This document shows, in pieces, positions 38,410 to 46,926 of a DNA stretch of 64,000 nt. How positions within the stretch are numbered: position 1 is the first letter of the stretch; every line of letters starts with the position of its first letter. The DNA is taken from assembly GCA_963809385.1 (NCBI GenBank), contig CAWEJL010000005.1, positions 609,766-673,765 of the forward strand, given 5' to 3'. The notes beneath the pieces were generated by a model. That model worked only from the letters and a program-made list of their open reading frames with translations. It ran no database searches and was not told the origin of the DNA. The stretch is from JAKAIY01 sp963809385. Lineage in GTDB: Bacteria > Chloroflexota > Ktedonobacteria > Ktedonobacterales > JADMIN01. A program made the translations under genes and the position numbers.

Positions 38410-38597
38410 AGCGGGCGCAATCATTCGCGCCTCAAGGCGGCTCCCGCCGCCACAAGACCTGCCTCCGCAGGTCCCCGTCCGCTGGGTAGGCGTCCGCGCA
38501 GGCGGACGTTGTGGGCCGCGAGGCGAGTGGAGCGAAGCCCCCATGCGGGTTCGGGGCTCCCGCATGGGGCCCTTCAGGCGCGGTTTCAACCGCCCGC
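38410..38597. repeat. Long palindromic dispersed repeat with hybrid arms
   Basis: The left arm GCGGGCGCAATCATTCGCGCC and right arm GGCGCGGTTTCAACCGCCCGC flank inner hairpins, including the same core (38491-38514, beginning CGTCCGCGCAGGCGGACG) found at 108 and 45170, and a second hairpin CCCCATGCGGG...CCCGCATGGGG. It sits between tRNA-Arg and the CrtI-like gene. Confidence 0.7.
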
Positions 38598-38763
38598 GCG
38601 CCTCGCCGGGCGACTTTGACACAGCCCTGGCTTCGCTCTCCGCGCGCTCCAGTCGGGTCCGCGCCAGTGGCGGAACGGGCGGGCGCGGCGCTATACTTCA
38701 CCCCATGCGCTGACGCTCGGCGGGAGACGGCCCCGTCGGCGAGCGCGGAGCAATGGAGAGCGC

Positions 38764-40412
38764 ATGACCACTGCGGACCCAGCCACCGGGCAGTGCCGAC
38801 AGCCCCAGGCGCGCCGTACGGTTGGCGCCAGAGTACGATGTCATCGTGATTGGCGCCGGGCTGGGCGGGCTACTCGCCGCCGCGCAGTTCCTGCGGCGCG
38901 GCCAGCGGGTAGCGGTGATCGAGCGGCTGGCGCACCCCGGCGGGCGCTTCACCGCCAAGACCTTCCAGGGCGCGCAGGTCAGCACCGGCGCGGTGCACAT
39001 GCTGCCCTTCGGCGCCAATGGCGAGCTGGCGGCGATGCTGCGCGCGCTCGGCGTCCCCCACGCCATCCACGACTCCGAAGTGTTCGCCTCATTCCACGTC
39101 CGCGGGCGGCAAATCGTCACCCGCTCGGTCCTCCAGCTCGCCAGCGTGCTCGGCCCGCGCCAGTTCGCGCAGTTCGTCCGGCTGGGCTACGACATGCTGC
39201 TGCGCGAGCCGCGACCCAGACGAGCGCACGCAGACCTACCGCGACTGGCTCGACCAGCGCATCTCGCGCGACCGCTCCCCGGAGCTCTACGCCTACTTCG
39301 AGCGCGTCTGCCACTTCGCGCTCAGTGTAGACCTCGACGATGTGCTCTACCCAGAGATCGTCGAGTCCACCAAGAACATGTTCCGCTACGGCGCGCCAGG
39401 CATCGTCGAGGGCGGCTGCGCAGCGCTGACTGGCGAGCTGGAACGGCGCGTGGCGGCGGATGGCGGCGCGCTGGCGCTGGAGACCGAGACGCTCGCCATC
39501 CTGCGCGAGGGAGGCGTGGCGCGCGGGATCATCGCCCGCGACAAGCGGACTGGCGAAGAGGTCACGCTGCGGGCGAACCTGATCATCAGCGACATCGGCC
39601 CCACCGCCACCCAGAGGCTGGTCGCGGCGGGCGCCGGAGACACCACCCCAGATGCCGAGCCCGCCACACCAGAAACCTGGGATGAGCCGCTAGCGCCATC
39701 TGGGCGGCGCGTGGCCAGCGGCCTGAAGACCCACCTGCTGGCTGACTACTCCGTCATCCCCCATCGCGGCATCATGTACTGCCTCGACACCGAGCGTATC
39801 GCCGGCATCGTCCAGCCCAGCAACAGCGACCGCCGCCTGGCCCCTCCTGGCAAGCATCTGATCATCACCCACCAGCTCATGCGCAGCGACGACGTGAACG
39901 CCGAGCGCGAGGCGGCGCGCGCTGACCTGCGCTACCTCTTCGGCGACGACTTCGGCACGCGCGTGCGCATCCTGACGATGAGCCAGTACCGCGATGAGTG
40001 GCCCGTCAACCGCAAGCCGCAAGGCTCCGACGTGACGCCGCGCACCGGGCTGGCGGGCCTCTACCTCGTCGGCGACGCCGTAAAGCCGTCGGGCTACCTC
40101 ATGGTGGAGGGCGTGGCGCAGAGCGTCAACGCGATGCTCGACACGCTCGACGGCTGGGACGCCCGCGACGCGGCGAGCGCGACACCCGCGCCCACAGCCA
40201 ATCCCGCGCCCACAACGCCGCCCAAACCGTCGAAGCTGCGCGCGTTCTACTGGCTCGTCGCGCCGCCCCCACCGCACCCAGGCAGCGCGGGCAAGCAGTC
40301 ACCAACCATCGCGCTCCCGGCGCACGCTGGACGTGGTGAGCAGCCCAGCGCGCCGCCACCGACGCCAACAGTGTTAGCGAGTTGCACGGTCGGGGGTAGG
40401 ATGGTAAAATAG
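38764..40412 (+). CDS. CrtI-like FAD-dependent oxidoreductase/desaturase (two frameshifts)
   Basis: This phytoene-desaturase-type flavoprotein has the FAD-binding dinucleotide fold (YDVIVIGAGLGGLLAAAQFL, VAVIERLAHPGGRF) and the C-terminal FAD motif GLYLVGDAVKPSGYLMVEG. Two breaks exist. Removing a G from GGG near 38797 makes the ATG at 38764 (preceded by GGAG) run into the Rossmann motif as RRAVRLAPEYDVIVIG. Removing a C near 39215 joins LRERDPDERTQTYRDW. The substrate is not evident; the group includes carotenoid and prenyl-lipid desaturases and many uncharacterised enzymes. It ends in a Pro/Ala-rich tail of about 75 residues unlike the family core. Confidence 0.78.
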
Positions 40413-40515
40413 CCGGGATAGAGCCTACCGCAACGGTAGGCGTCGCTCGCGCGTTCGTACTCGAGGGCGGACGCGAATCCGAACCCGGACGAACGCGAGA
40501 AAACGAGGTCAGGCA
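40382..40515 (+). promoter_or_regulatory. secG promoter and structured leader
   Basis: TTGCAC (40382-40387), a 17-base spacer and TAAAAT (40405-40410) form a promoter whose -10 box overlaps the end of the CrtI-like gene. The roughly 100-base leader carries a perfect hairpin GCCTACCG/CGGTAGGC (40423-40441) and then an inverted pair CGCGTTCGT...ACGAACGCG. The ribosome binding region GAGGTCAGG follows. Confidence 0.55.
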
Positions 40516-40758
40516 GTGAGCATTCTGTCAGCTTACCGGCAGTACTTCCAGATTGTGCAGATCATCATCTCGGTGGCGCTGGTCGTCAGCATCCTGCTCC
40601 AGGCGCGCGGCGCCGGGCTGGGTAGCGTCTTCGGCGGCACCGGCACCGTCTTCAAGACCCGCCGGGGCATTGACCGCCTGCTCTTTTGGCTGACCGTCAG
40701 CTTTGCGGTGACGTTCTGCCTCGTCTCGCTGTTCGTCGCGGCTATCCCAGCGGCCTAG
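40516..40758 (+). CDS. secG: Preprotein translocase subunit SecG
   Basis: This 80-residue protein has two transmembrane helices (IVQIIISVALVVSILLQ and LLFWLTVSFAVTFCLVSLF) separated by the conserved cytoplasmic loop RGAGLGSVFGGTGTVFKTRRG. This is the standard SecG layout. It assists SecYEG-SecA translocation. GTG start after GAGGTCAGG. Confidence 0.93.
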   Translation: MSILSAYRQYFQIVQIIISVALVVSILLQARGAGLGSVFGGTGTVFKTRRGIDRLLFWLTVSFAVTFCLVSLFVAAIPAA

Positions 40759-40911
40759 TAACGCGTTTCCGGCCGCACGCACCCTGACAACTGAATCGTC
40801 CATAGTGACAAACCGCGCTAGCCAGGCGCGCGATGGGTTAGGTCGCCTGTCGCCTGGGGCTCGCTGAAGACAGCGCCCAGGGCGACAATGACGCCGCCCC
40901 ATCCCGAGGGG

Positions 40912-40940
40912 GTCATAGAGACGCCGTGCGTCTCTATGAC
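40912..40940. other. Perfect 12-bp stem-loop downstream of secG
   Basis: GTCATAGAGACG (40912-40923) and CGTCTCTATGAC (40929-40940) form a perfect inverted repeat with loop CCGTG. There is no T tract. It may be part of the secG 3' region, a small RNA, or a protein-binding palindrome. Confidence 0.5.
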
Positions 40941-40964
40941 TCGCGCCCCGCAAGCCGAGCGATG

Positions 40965-40994
40965 AAGCCCGACTTCCCAGGAGGTCGGGCTTTT
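40965..40994 (+). terminator. Rho-independent terminator after secG
   Basis: The stem AAGCCCGAC/GTCGGGCTT with a ten-base loop is followed by TTTTGTGTGT on the plus strand. It probably ends the secG transcript about 210 bases after the stop codon. Confidence 0.75.
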
Positions 40995-41070
40995 GTGTGT
41001 CACGGACCGCGGGTCGCGCGGTTTCAACCACATCGCCGCGTGCGCCGGCCTTTCAAGGCCGCGCGGCAGA

Positions 41071-41313
41071 CTAGCGCGCGAAGTAGCGCGCGTTGATCTG
41101 GATGTAGTCCTGCCATTCGACGGGCACGGCCGCTTCCTCGAAGATCGCTGTGACCGGACAGGCAGGCTCGCAGGCGCCGCAGTCAATGCAGGCGTCAGGG
41201 TCAATATAGTATTGCTCGTCTTCTTCCCGCGCGTGGATGCAGTCCACCGGACAGACATCCACGCAGGAGGCGTCCTTCACGCCCACACAGGGCTGGCAGA
41301 TGACATAGGTCAT
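41071..41313 (-). CDS. fdxA: 7Fe ferredoxin (FdxA type)
   Basis: This 80-residue ferredoxin starts MTYVICQPCVGVKDASCVDV and contains CPVDCI and CIDCGACEPACPVTAI. The spacing matches [3Fe-4S][4Fe-4S] ferredoxins of the actinobacterial FdxA type. It carries low-potential electrons to reductases or P450s. It is one candidate electron donor for the benzoyl-CoA reductase 12 kb away, although characterised donors are 2[4Fe-4S] ferredoxins. The start codon at 41313 precedes the conserved TYVI; AGGAGG lies about 13 bases upstream. Confidence 0.92.
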   Translation of the reverse strand: MTYVICQPCVGVKDASCVDVCPVDCIHAREEDEQYYIDPDACIDCGACEPACPVTAIFEEAAVPVEWQDYIQINARYFAR

Positions 41314-41651
41314 AGGGCGTAGCGGTTCCTCCTCAACAACACAGGCGATCGCGTGGCGCGGCTGTAGCGCTCGCGCGAAACAGAGCGGTCTGGGGCATCA
41401 TAGCCCTCGCGCGCCGGGGCCGGCAAGAGCCGGAGAGCGGCGGCGCGCAACCGATTCACTGGATTCATAGGACTCCATTGGACTCATCTGGGGACCCGTT
41501 CGGGACTGTCCCCCCAGGGGTATCGCCGGTAGCGGAGCGGCGCGTAGGCGCCCCACGCCACCGCGAGCGCCGGGCGCTTCATCCGCCCAGCGCGCCAGCG
41601 CGCCCGCAGCCGGGCGCATCGCCCCCACGGGCGAACAAGGAGACAGCGCAC
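41314..41651. other. Intergenic region between ferredoxin and dehydrogenase operon
   Basis: About 340 bases hold divergent promoters for the ferredoxin gene and the 2-oxoacid dehydrogenase operon. There is a short direct repeat GATTCATAGGACTCCATTGGACTC-like stretch around 41462-41486, and nothing else I can assign. Confidence 0.4.
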
Positions 41652-42689
41652 ATGGCCATTCGTGAGGCGACACTGGCCGGGTTGAGCCGCGAGCGACTGC
41701 TCGATCTGTATTATCAGATGACGCTCATCCGGCAGTTTGAGGAAAAAGCGGCTGAAGCGTATACGCTCGGCAAGGTCGGCGGATTCCTCCACCTCTACAT
41801 CGGGCAGGAAGCGACCGGCGTCGGCGCGCTCTCCGCCCTCAAGCCCACCGACTACGTCCTCAGCAGCTACCGCGAGCATGGCCACGCCATCGCCAAGGGC
41901 ATGGAGCCGCGCGCCGTGATGGCCGAGCTCTATGGCAAGGCCACTGGCTGCAGCAAGGGCAAGGGCGGCTCGATGCACATGTTCAGCGCCGAGAAGCGCC
42001 TCTATGGCGGCCAGGCCATCGTCGGCGCGCAGCTGGTGATTGGCGCGGGCATGGCCTTCGGCATCCAGTACGAGGAATTGGACGACGTCGTGCTGACGCT
42101 CTTCGGCGACGGCGCGGTGGATGAGGGCGCCTTCCACGAGGGGCTCAACGTCGCCGGGCTCTGGAAGCTGCCGGTGATCTTCCTCTGCGAGAACAACCAG
42201 TATTCGATGGGCATGGCGGTCAAGAAGGCCTGGGCCGTCGAGTCGCTGGAGCCGCGCGCCGCCGCCTACGGCATGCCCTACATGAAGGTGGATGGCATGG
42301 ACGTGCTGGCCGTGCGCCAGGCGGTCGAGATCGCCGCTGACCGCGCACGCTCCGGTGGCGGACCCACCTTGATCGAGGCCGCCACCTACCGCTTCCGCGG
42401 TCACTCGATGGCCGACCCGGCCCGCTACCGCACCCGCGAGGAAGAGGCCCAGTGGAAGGCCAACCGCGACCCGCTCAAGATCTTCGAGGCCCGGCTGATC
42501 GAGGCCGGCATCGCCCGCGACAAGGACATCCGCGCCAGCGATGAGCGCGCCGCCACCGTGGTCGAAGACGCCGCGACCTTCGCCGAGCAGAGTCCTTTCC
42601 CCGATCCTGATGCGCTCTACGATGACGTGCAACTGGACGGCGCGGGCGCTATCGCCTGGCGCGAGAAGCCCAGCACCCCCCGCGACTAG
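41652..42689 (+). CDS. Pyruvate/acetoin dehydrogenase E1 component, alpha subunit
   Basis: This 345-residue ThDP-dependent E1 alpha has LYYQMTLIRQFEEKAAEAY at the start, GFLHLYIGQEATGVGAL, GKGGSMHMFS, and the ThDP/Mg motif FGDGAVDEGAFHEGLNVAGL with CENNQYSMG. RGHSMADPARYR is the phosphorylation-loop equivalent. It decarboxylates pyruvate, acetoin or a related 2-oxo substrate and passes the acyl group to E2. The ATG at 41652 follows GGAG. It is first of three genes (alpha, beta, E2). Confidence 0.92.
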   Translation: MAIREATLAGLSRERLLDLYYQMTLIRQFEEKAAEAYTLGKVGGFLHLYIGQEATGVGALSALKPTDYVLSSYREHGHAIAKGMEPRAVMAELYGKATGCSKGKGGSMHMFSAEKRLYGGQAIVGAQLVIGAGMAFGIQYEELDDVVLTLFGDGAVDEGAFHEGLNVAGLWKLPVIFLCENNQYSMGMAVKKAWAVESLEPRAAAYGMPYMKVDGMDVLAVRQAVEIAADRARSGGGPTLIEAATYRFRGHSMADPARYRTREEEAQWKANRDPLKIFEARLIEAGIARDKDIRASDERAATVVEDAATFAEQSPFPDPDALYDDVQLDGAGAIAWREKPSTPRD

Positions 42690-42737
42690 CGCGGCCTGTA
42701 GACGGTTCGAGACGAAGCGAAGAAGAGAAGAAATATC

Positions 42738-43736
42738 ATGCGGGTCATTACCTATCGCGACGCTCTGCGCGAAGCCATTCGCGAGGAGATGCTGCGCGAC
42801 CAGCGCGTCTATATCCTGGGCGAGGACATCGCGGGCTATGGCGGCACCTACTCTGTCACCAAGGGCCTGATCGAGGAGTTCGGCGAGAAGCGCGTGCGCG
42901 ACACGCCACTGGCCGAGGAGATCATCGCCGGCACGGCGATTGGCTCGGCGCTGGTCGGGCTGCGCCCGATCTGTGAGATCATGACGATGAACTTCAGCCT
43001 GCTGGCCAGCGACCAGATCGTCAACAGCGCGGCGAAGTTCCACTACATGTTCGGCGGCCAGACGCATGTGCCAGTCGTCTTCCGTATGCCAGGCGGCGGC
43101 GGCGCCCAGCGCGGCGCGCAGCACTCGCAGTTCTTCGAGAGCTGGTACGCCCACGTCCCCGGCCTCAAGGTCGTCATGCCTGGCACGCCCTACGACGCCA
43201 AGGGCATGCTGAAAGCCGCCATTCGTGACGACGATCCGGTGGTGTTCGTCGAGCATGAGCTGCTCTACAACGTCAAGGGCGAGGTCCCCGACGAAGGTGT
43301 GGAGTACACGATCCCGCTCAATCGCGGCGAGATCAAGCGCCAGGGCCGCGACGTGACGATCGTGACCTTCTCGCGCATGGTCCACATCAGCCTCCAGGCG
43401 GCTGAGGAGCTGGCGAAGGAGGGCATCGAGGCCGAGGTGCTGGACCTGCGCAGCATCCGCCCGGTTGACCTCGACCTGATCACCGAGTCCGTCCGCAAGA
43501 CGAACCGCGTGGTGATCGCCGAGGAGGGCTGGAAGTATTACGGCACCGGCCAGGCCATCGCGGCGCTGATCTACGAGCACGCCTTCGACTACCTCGACGC
43601 GCCCATCGGCCACGTCACGGGCAAGGACGTGCCGATGCCCTACTCGAAGCCGCTGGAGCAGGCCGCGCTGCCGGCCCGCGCCGATGTGATCGCGGCGGTG
43701 AAGGCGGTCGTTCCGTCGGGCGTGGCCGCGCGCTAG
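42738..43736 (+). CDS. Pyruvate/acetoin dehydrogenase E1 component, beta subunit
   Basis: This 332-residue E1 beta has TYRDALREAIREEMLRD, VYILGEDIAGYGGTYSVTKG, RVRDTPLAEEIIAGTAIGSA and the MPGGGGAQRGAQHSQFFESW loop. The C-terminal transketolase domain has VLDLRSIRPVDLD. It forms an alpha2beta2 heterotetramer with the preceding product. Both the pyruvate and acetoin branches share these features; no acetoin-specific gene (acoX, acoR) is present here. Confidence 0.93.
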   Translation: MRVITYRDALREAIREEMLRDQRVYILGEDIAGYGGTYSVTKGLIEEFGEKRVRDTPLAEEIIAGTAIGSALVGLRPICEIMTMNFSLLASDQIVNSAAKFHYMFGGQTHVPVVFRMPGGGGAQRGAQHSQFFESWYAHVPGLKVVMPGTPYDAKGMLKAAIRDDDPVVFVEHELLYNVKGEVPDEGVEYTIPLNRGEIKRQGRDVTIVTFSRMVHISLQAAEELAKEGIEAEVLDLRSIRPVDLDLITESVRKTNRVVIAEEGWKYYGTGQAIAALIYEHAFDYLDAPIGHVTGKDVPMPYSKPLEQAALPARADVIAAVKAVVPSGVAAR

Positions 43737-43760
43737 GCGTAGAAGCCGAGGAGAGAAGCC

Positions 43761-45056
43761 ATGCACACGGTGGTCATGCCCAAAATGGGCGACACCATGG
43801 AAGAGGGCAAGATCATCACCTGGCGCAAGCATGAGGGCGACACGGTCGCCAAGGGCGACGCGCTGGCGGAGATCGAGACCGAGAAGGTAAACATCGAGGC
43901 GGAGGCCTTCGCCGCCGGAACCCTGCGCAAGATTCTCGCGCCGGAAGGCGCCACCATCCCCGTCGGCCAGCCCATCGCGCTGATCGGCGCGCCGAACGAG
44001 GCCATCCCGGCGGAGTTCGGTGGCGCCCCCAGCGTAGCCACCGCCGCGCCCGCGACAGCGGCTCCCGCGGCGCCATCCGCGCCTCGCGCCGCGCCCAGCC
44101 CGCAGCGCCCGCCGCGTCCAACGGGCGGGTCGCCGTCGCGACGCCACCCGCGCAGATCGCGCCAGCCACGCAGAACGGCGGGCGCGTCTTCATCAGCCCC
44201 ATCGCCCGGCGCATCGCCGCCGAGCACAATCTCGACATCACCGCGATCCACGGCACTGGCCCCAGCGGCCGCATCATCCGTGACGACGTGGAGCAGGCGC
44301 TCCAGGCTGGCCCCGCCGTCTCCGTCAGCGCGCCCGCCCAGGCGGTGGCCGCTGGCCCGGAGGTCGAGGCCGTCGCGCTGAGCCAGATGCGCAAGACGAT
44401 CGCCAAGCGGCTCCAGCAGAGCATGCAGACCGCGCCACACTTCTACGTCACGGTCAGCGTGGACGCGACGAAGCTCGTTCAGCTACGCGCGCAGATCAAC
44501 GAGTTCGCCGAGGTCGCAGCCGCAGCCGGTCAAGATCAGCGTCAACGACCTGATCGTGCGCGCGGTCGCGGTGACGCTGGCGCGCATGCCGCAGGTCAAC
44601 GTCTCGTTCGATGGCGACCGCATCCTCTACAAGAAGCGCATCCACCTCGGCGTGGCGGTCGCGCTGGAGCAGGGGCTGATCGTCCCGGTCATCACCGACG
44701 CCGACAAGCGCGGCACGCTCGACCTGGCGCGCGAGTCCCGCCGTCTGGTGGACGCCGCCCGCAACGGCAAGCTGAAGCCGGAGGAGCTACAGGGCGGCAC
44801 GTTCACCGTCAGCAACCTGGGTATGTACGACGTGGAGAGCTTCACGGCGATCATCAACCCGCCCGAAGCGGCGATCCTCGCCGTTGGCTCGATCGTCCCC
44901 ACCCCCGTCGCGGACGCCGACCGTCAGGTGGTCGTGCGCGACATGATGAAGCTGACGCTCTCCTCCGACCACCGCGCGCTGGACGGCGCCATCGCCGCCC
45001 GCTTCCTCCAGCAACTCAAGCGCCTGCTGGAGCAGCCGATGGGGCTGTTGCTGTAG
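43761..45056 (+). CDS. Dihydrolipoamide acyltransferase E2 component (two frameshifts)
   Basis: The lipoyl domain (VVMPKMGDTMEEGKIITW, lipoyl-Lys in EIETEKVNIEAEA), the E3-binding domain (FISPIARRIAAEHNLDITAI) and the catalytic domain (MRKTIAKRLQQSMQTAPHF, VNVSFDGDRILYKKRIHLGV, FTVSNLGMYDVESFTAIINP, active site DHRALDGAIAARFL) are all present but in three frames. Breaks lie in the Ala/Pro linker near 44090 and in ...VAAAAG near 44525; a one-base change at each restores the order. It transfers the acyl group to CoA. No E3 gene follows, so it must share dihydrolipoamide dehydrogenase from elsewhere. Confidence 0.88.
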
Positions 45057-45102
45057 GGGGCGAAACCGGGCGGAATAAGGAATAAGGCCCGGCGGAATAT
45101 GG

Positions 45103-45228
45103 CCCGGCGAATGAATTCGCGCCTGTAGGGCCTACGGCCACGAGACCCGCCTGCGCGGGTCCGGATTCGCGTCCGCGCAGGCGGACGTTGTGGCCGCAGG
45201 TCATTGAGGCGCGAATTCATTCGCCGGG
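45103..45228. repeat. Complete palindromic MITE-like repeat with 22-bp perfect terminal inverted repeats
   Basis: The 126-base element begins CCCGGCGAATGAATTCGCG (45103-45124) and ends with the exact reverse complement (45207-45228). It contains hairpins GACCCGCCTGCGCGGGTC and CGTCCGCGCAGGCGGACG. It has no coding capacity. It lies between the E2 gene and the TIR-FGE pseudogene. Confidence 0.85.
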
Positions 45229-45356
45229 CGTTTCTGCATCCCTCTGCGCCCTGCCAATCCTCGCCCCCTGCCCTCGCCGTGCTATACTACCGCTCAGTAT
45301 ACAGGCGCAGCCCGGCTGGAACCGCCGTGGCGCATGGCGAGCGAGGAGGCGTGGGA

Positions 45357-46755
45357 TGTCTGGGGCGGGTCAGGGCGCGCGTGTGCGCGGTCTTCATCAG
45401 CTATTCGCGCACTGATACGCTATTCGCCGAACGGCTCAAGGCGGATTTGCGCGAATCTGGGGCCACCATCTGGATAGATCACGAGAGCCTGCCGCCCGGC
45501 CACCCGGACTGGCAAGCCGCAATCCGCCGGGGCATCGAGGCTTCCACCGCATTCATTTATACTATATTGGTTCTCCGGACGCGGCCACATCCCGTAATGT
45601 CGGCGCTGAGGTGCAAATCGCCACCGAAGAAGATCAGGCGGGCCATCCGCTCGCGATCATCCCAATGTGGGCGCGTGGTGAACAGTGGTCAAAATGCGCG
45701 CCCTTTGAGCTGATACGCTCCAACTACCTCGACGCGCGTGGCGACAAGTATCCCGATGCGTTAACCAAGCTTCGCAAAACGTTGGGACTACTCGCTCATG
45801 CCGCTCCCGCACCCGCGCCCAGCCCGCACAGGCCCGCCCCCGCCCGCCTCGTCGCCTCCGCCACGCTACCCGCTGCCCGACGTGCCCGCGCGCCTCGCCA
45901 GCCTCGGCTTCCGCGGCGTCAACCCCAGCGGGACGCCCGCCATCGTCCCGCCGCTCGTCACCATCCCCGCAGGCCCGTTCCTGATGGGGAGGATAAGGCG
46001 AAAGACCCACAGGCCAGGGATGATGAGACGCCACAGCATCGCGTCGATGTGTCCACCTTCCAGATCGCCAAGTACCCGGTGACAGTGGCGGAATACGCGC
46101 TGGCAGTGCGCGCTGGGGGTGTGCGTGAGCCACCTGCTTGGAGACCCAGCGAGCATCTGATTAAGAGCGGTTGGGTTGACGAAGAATCGACTTGGGCATC
46201 TCAGCGCCAGCATCCCGATCACCCTGTAGTCTGTGTTTCCTGGAATGACGCGAGGAAATACATCGAATGGCTGGTGAACGCTACAGGCCAGCGCGGCTGG
46301 CGACTGCCGACCGAAGCGGAGCGGGAGAAGGCGGCACGCTGGGACGCGCAGCGCGACGTTAGCCGCATGTACCCCTGGAATGATCAGCTTCGACAAGAAA
46401 TCGCTGCAACACTCGCGAGAGCGGCATCAAGACCACCAGCCCGGTCGGCTCCTACCCGGCCAGCGACGCGCGGCGTTCTGGGCGCCAGTCCCGTACGGTG
46501 TGGAGGAGATGGCAGGCAATGTGTGGGAGTGGACGAGCAGTTTGTACGACCCCTACCCCTACATTCAGAATGATGGCGCGAGAAGACCAGGAATCATGCT
46601 GAAAAGAGAACGTTGCGTGGCGGGTCGTGGTAGCAGCAGCAGATCGCGAGTACGCACGGGCGGCGACGACGGCGTGGGTAACGTCGCCTCGGCGACCTTC
46701 AGCACCGACGGAGGGTTTCCGCCTGGCGTTCTCGCCTGGGGCTGGTTCATCGTAA
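45357..46755 (+). pseudogene. TIR domain-FGE-sulfatase domain fusion protein, multiply frameshifted
   Basis: An N-terminal TIR domain (AVFISYSRTDTLFAERLKAD, WIDHESLPPGHPDW) is followed by a proline-rich linker and a formylglycine-generating-enzyme-like domain: PPLVTIPAGPFLMG, FQIAKYPVTVAEYALAV, HPVVCVSWNDARKYIEWL, GWRLPTEAEREKAARW, MAGNVWEWTSSLYDPYP and a terminal GFRLAFSPG in different frames. At least five frame changes are needed. One near 45366 is a GGGG-to-GGG correction that links the ATG (GGAGG six bases upstream) to the TIR motif. TIR-FGE proteins occur in predicted signalling or defence settings, but the activity is unknown. It may be a real decayed gene or a poorly sequenced one. 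Confidence 0.7.
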
Positions 46756-46926
46756 CGCATTCTATTTCTGCTGTTCATCAGCGCTTTGATATAGCTTGCT
46801 TTGATAGGGAGCGATCGCCGCAGTCAGAGCGGCGCAGGGCAAGCATCGCTTGCCCTGCGCCGCTCTGTCCGCCCTAGGCCTTCTCCTCCGCAGAGGAGAA
46901 GGTGGCCGAAGGCCGGATGAGGCCCC

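Noticed and set aside
40759..40960. Possible tmRNA or other housekeeping RNA downstream of secG
   Set aside because: No tRNA-like ends, tag reading frame or known conserved motif could be found; only simple hairpins are visible.
41484..44147. 887-residue open frame on the minus strand
   Set aside because: It is antisense to the dehydrogenase operon, whose three genes have clear motifs. Long antisense frames are expected in GC-rich DNA with strong third-position bias.
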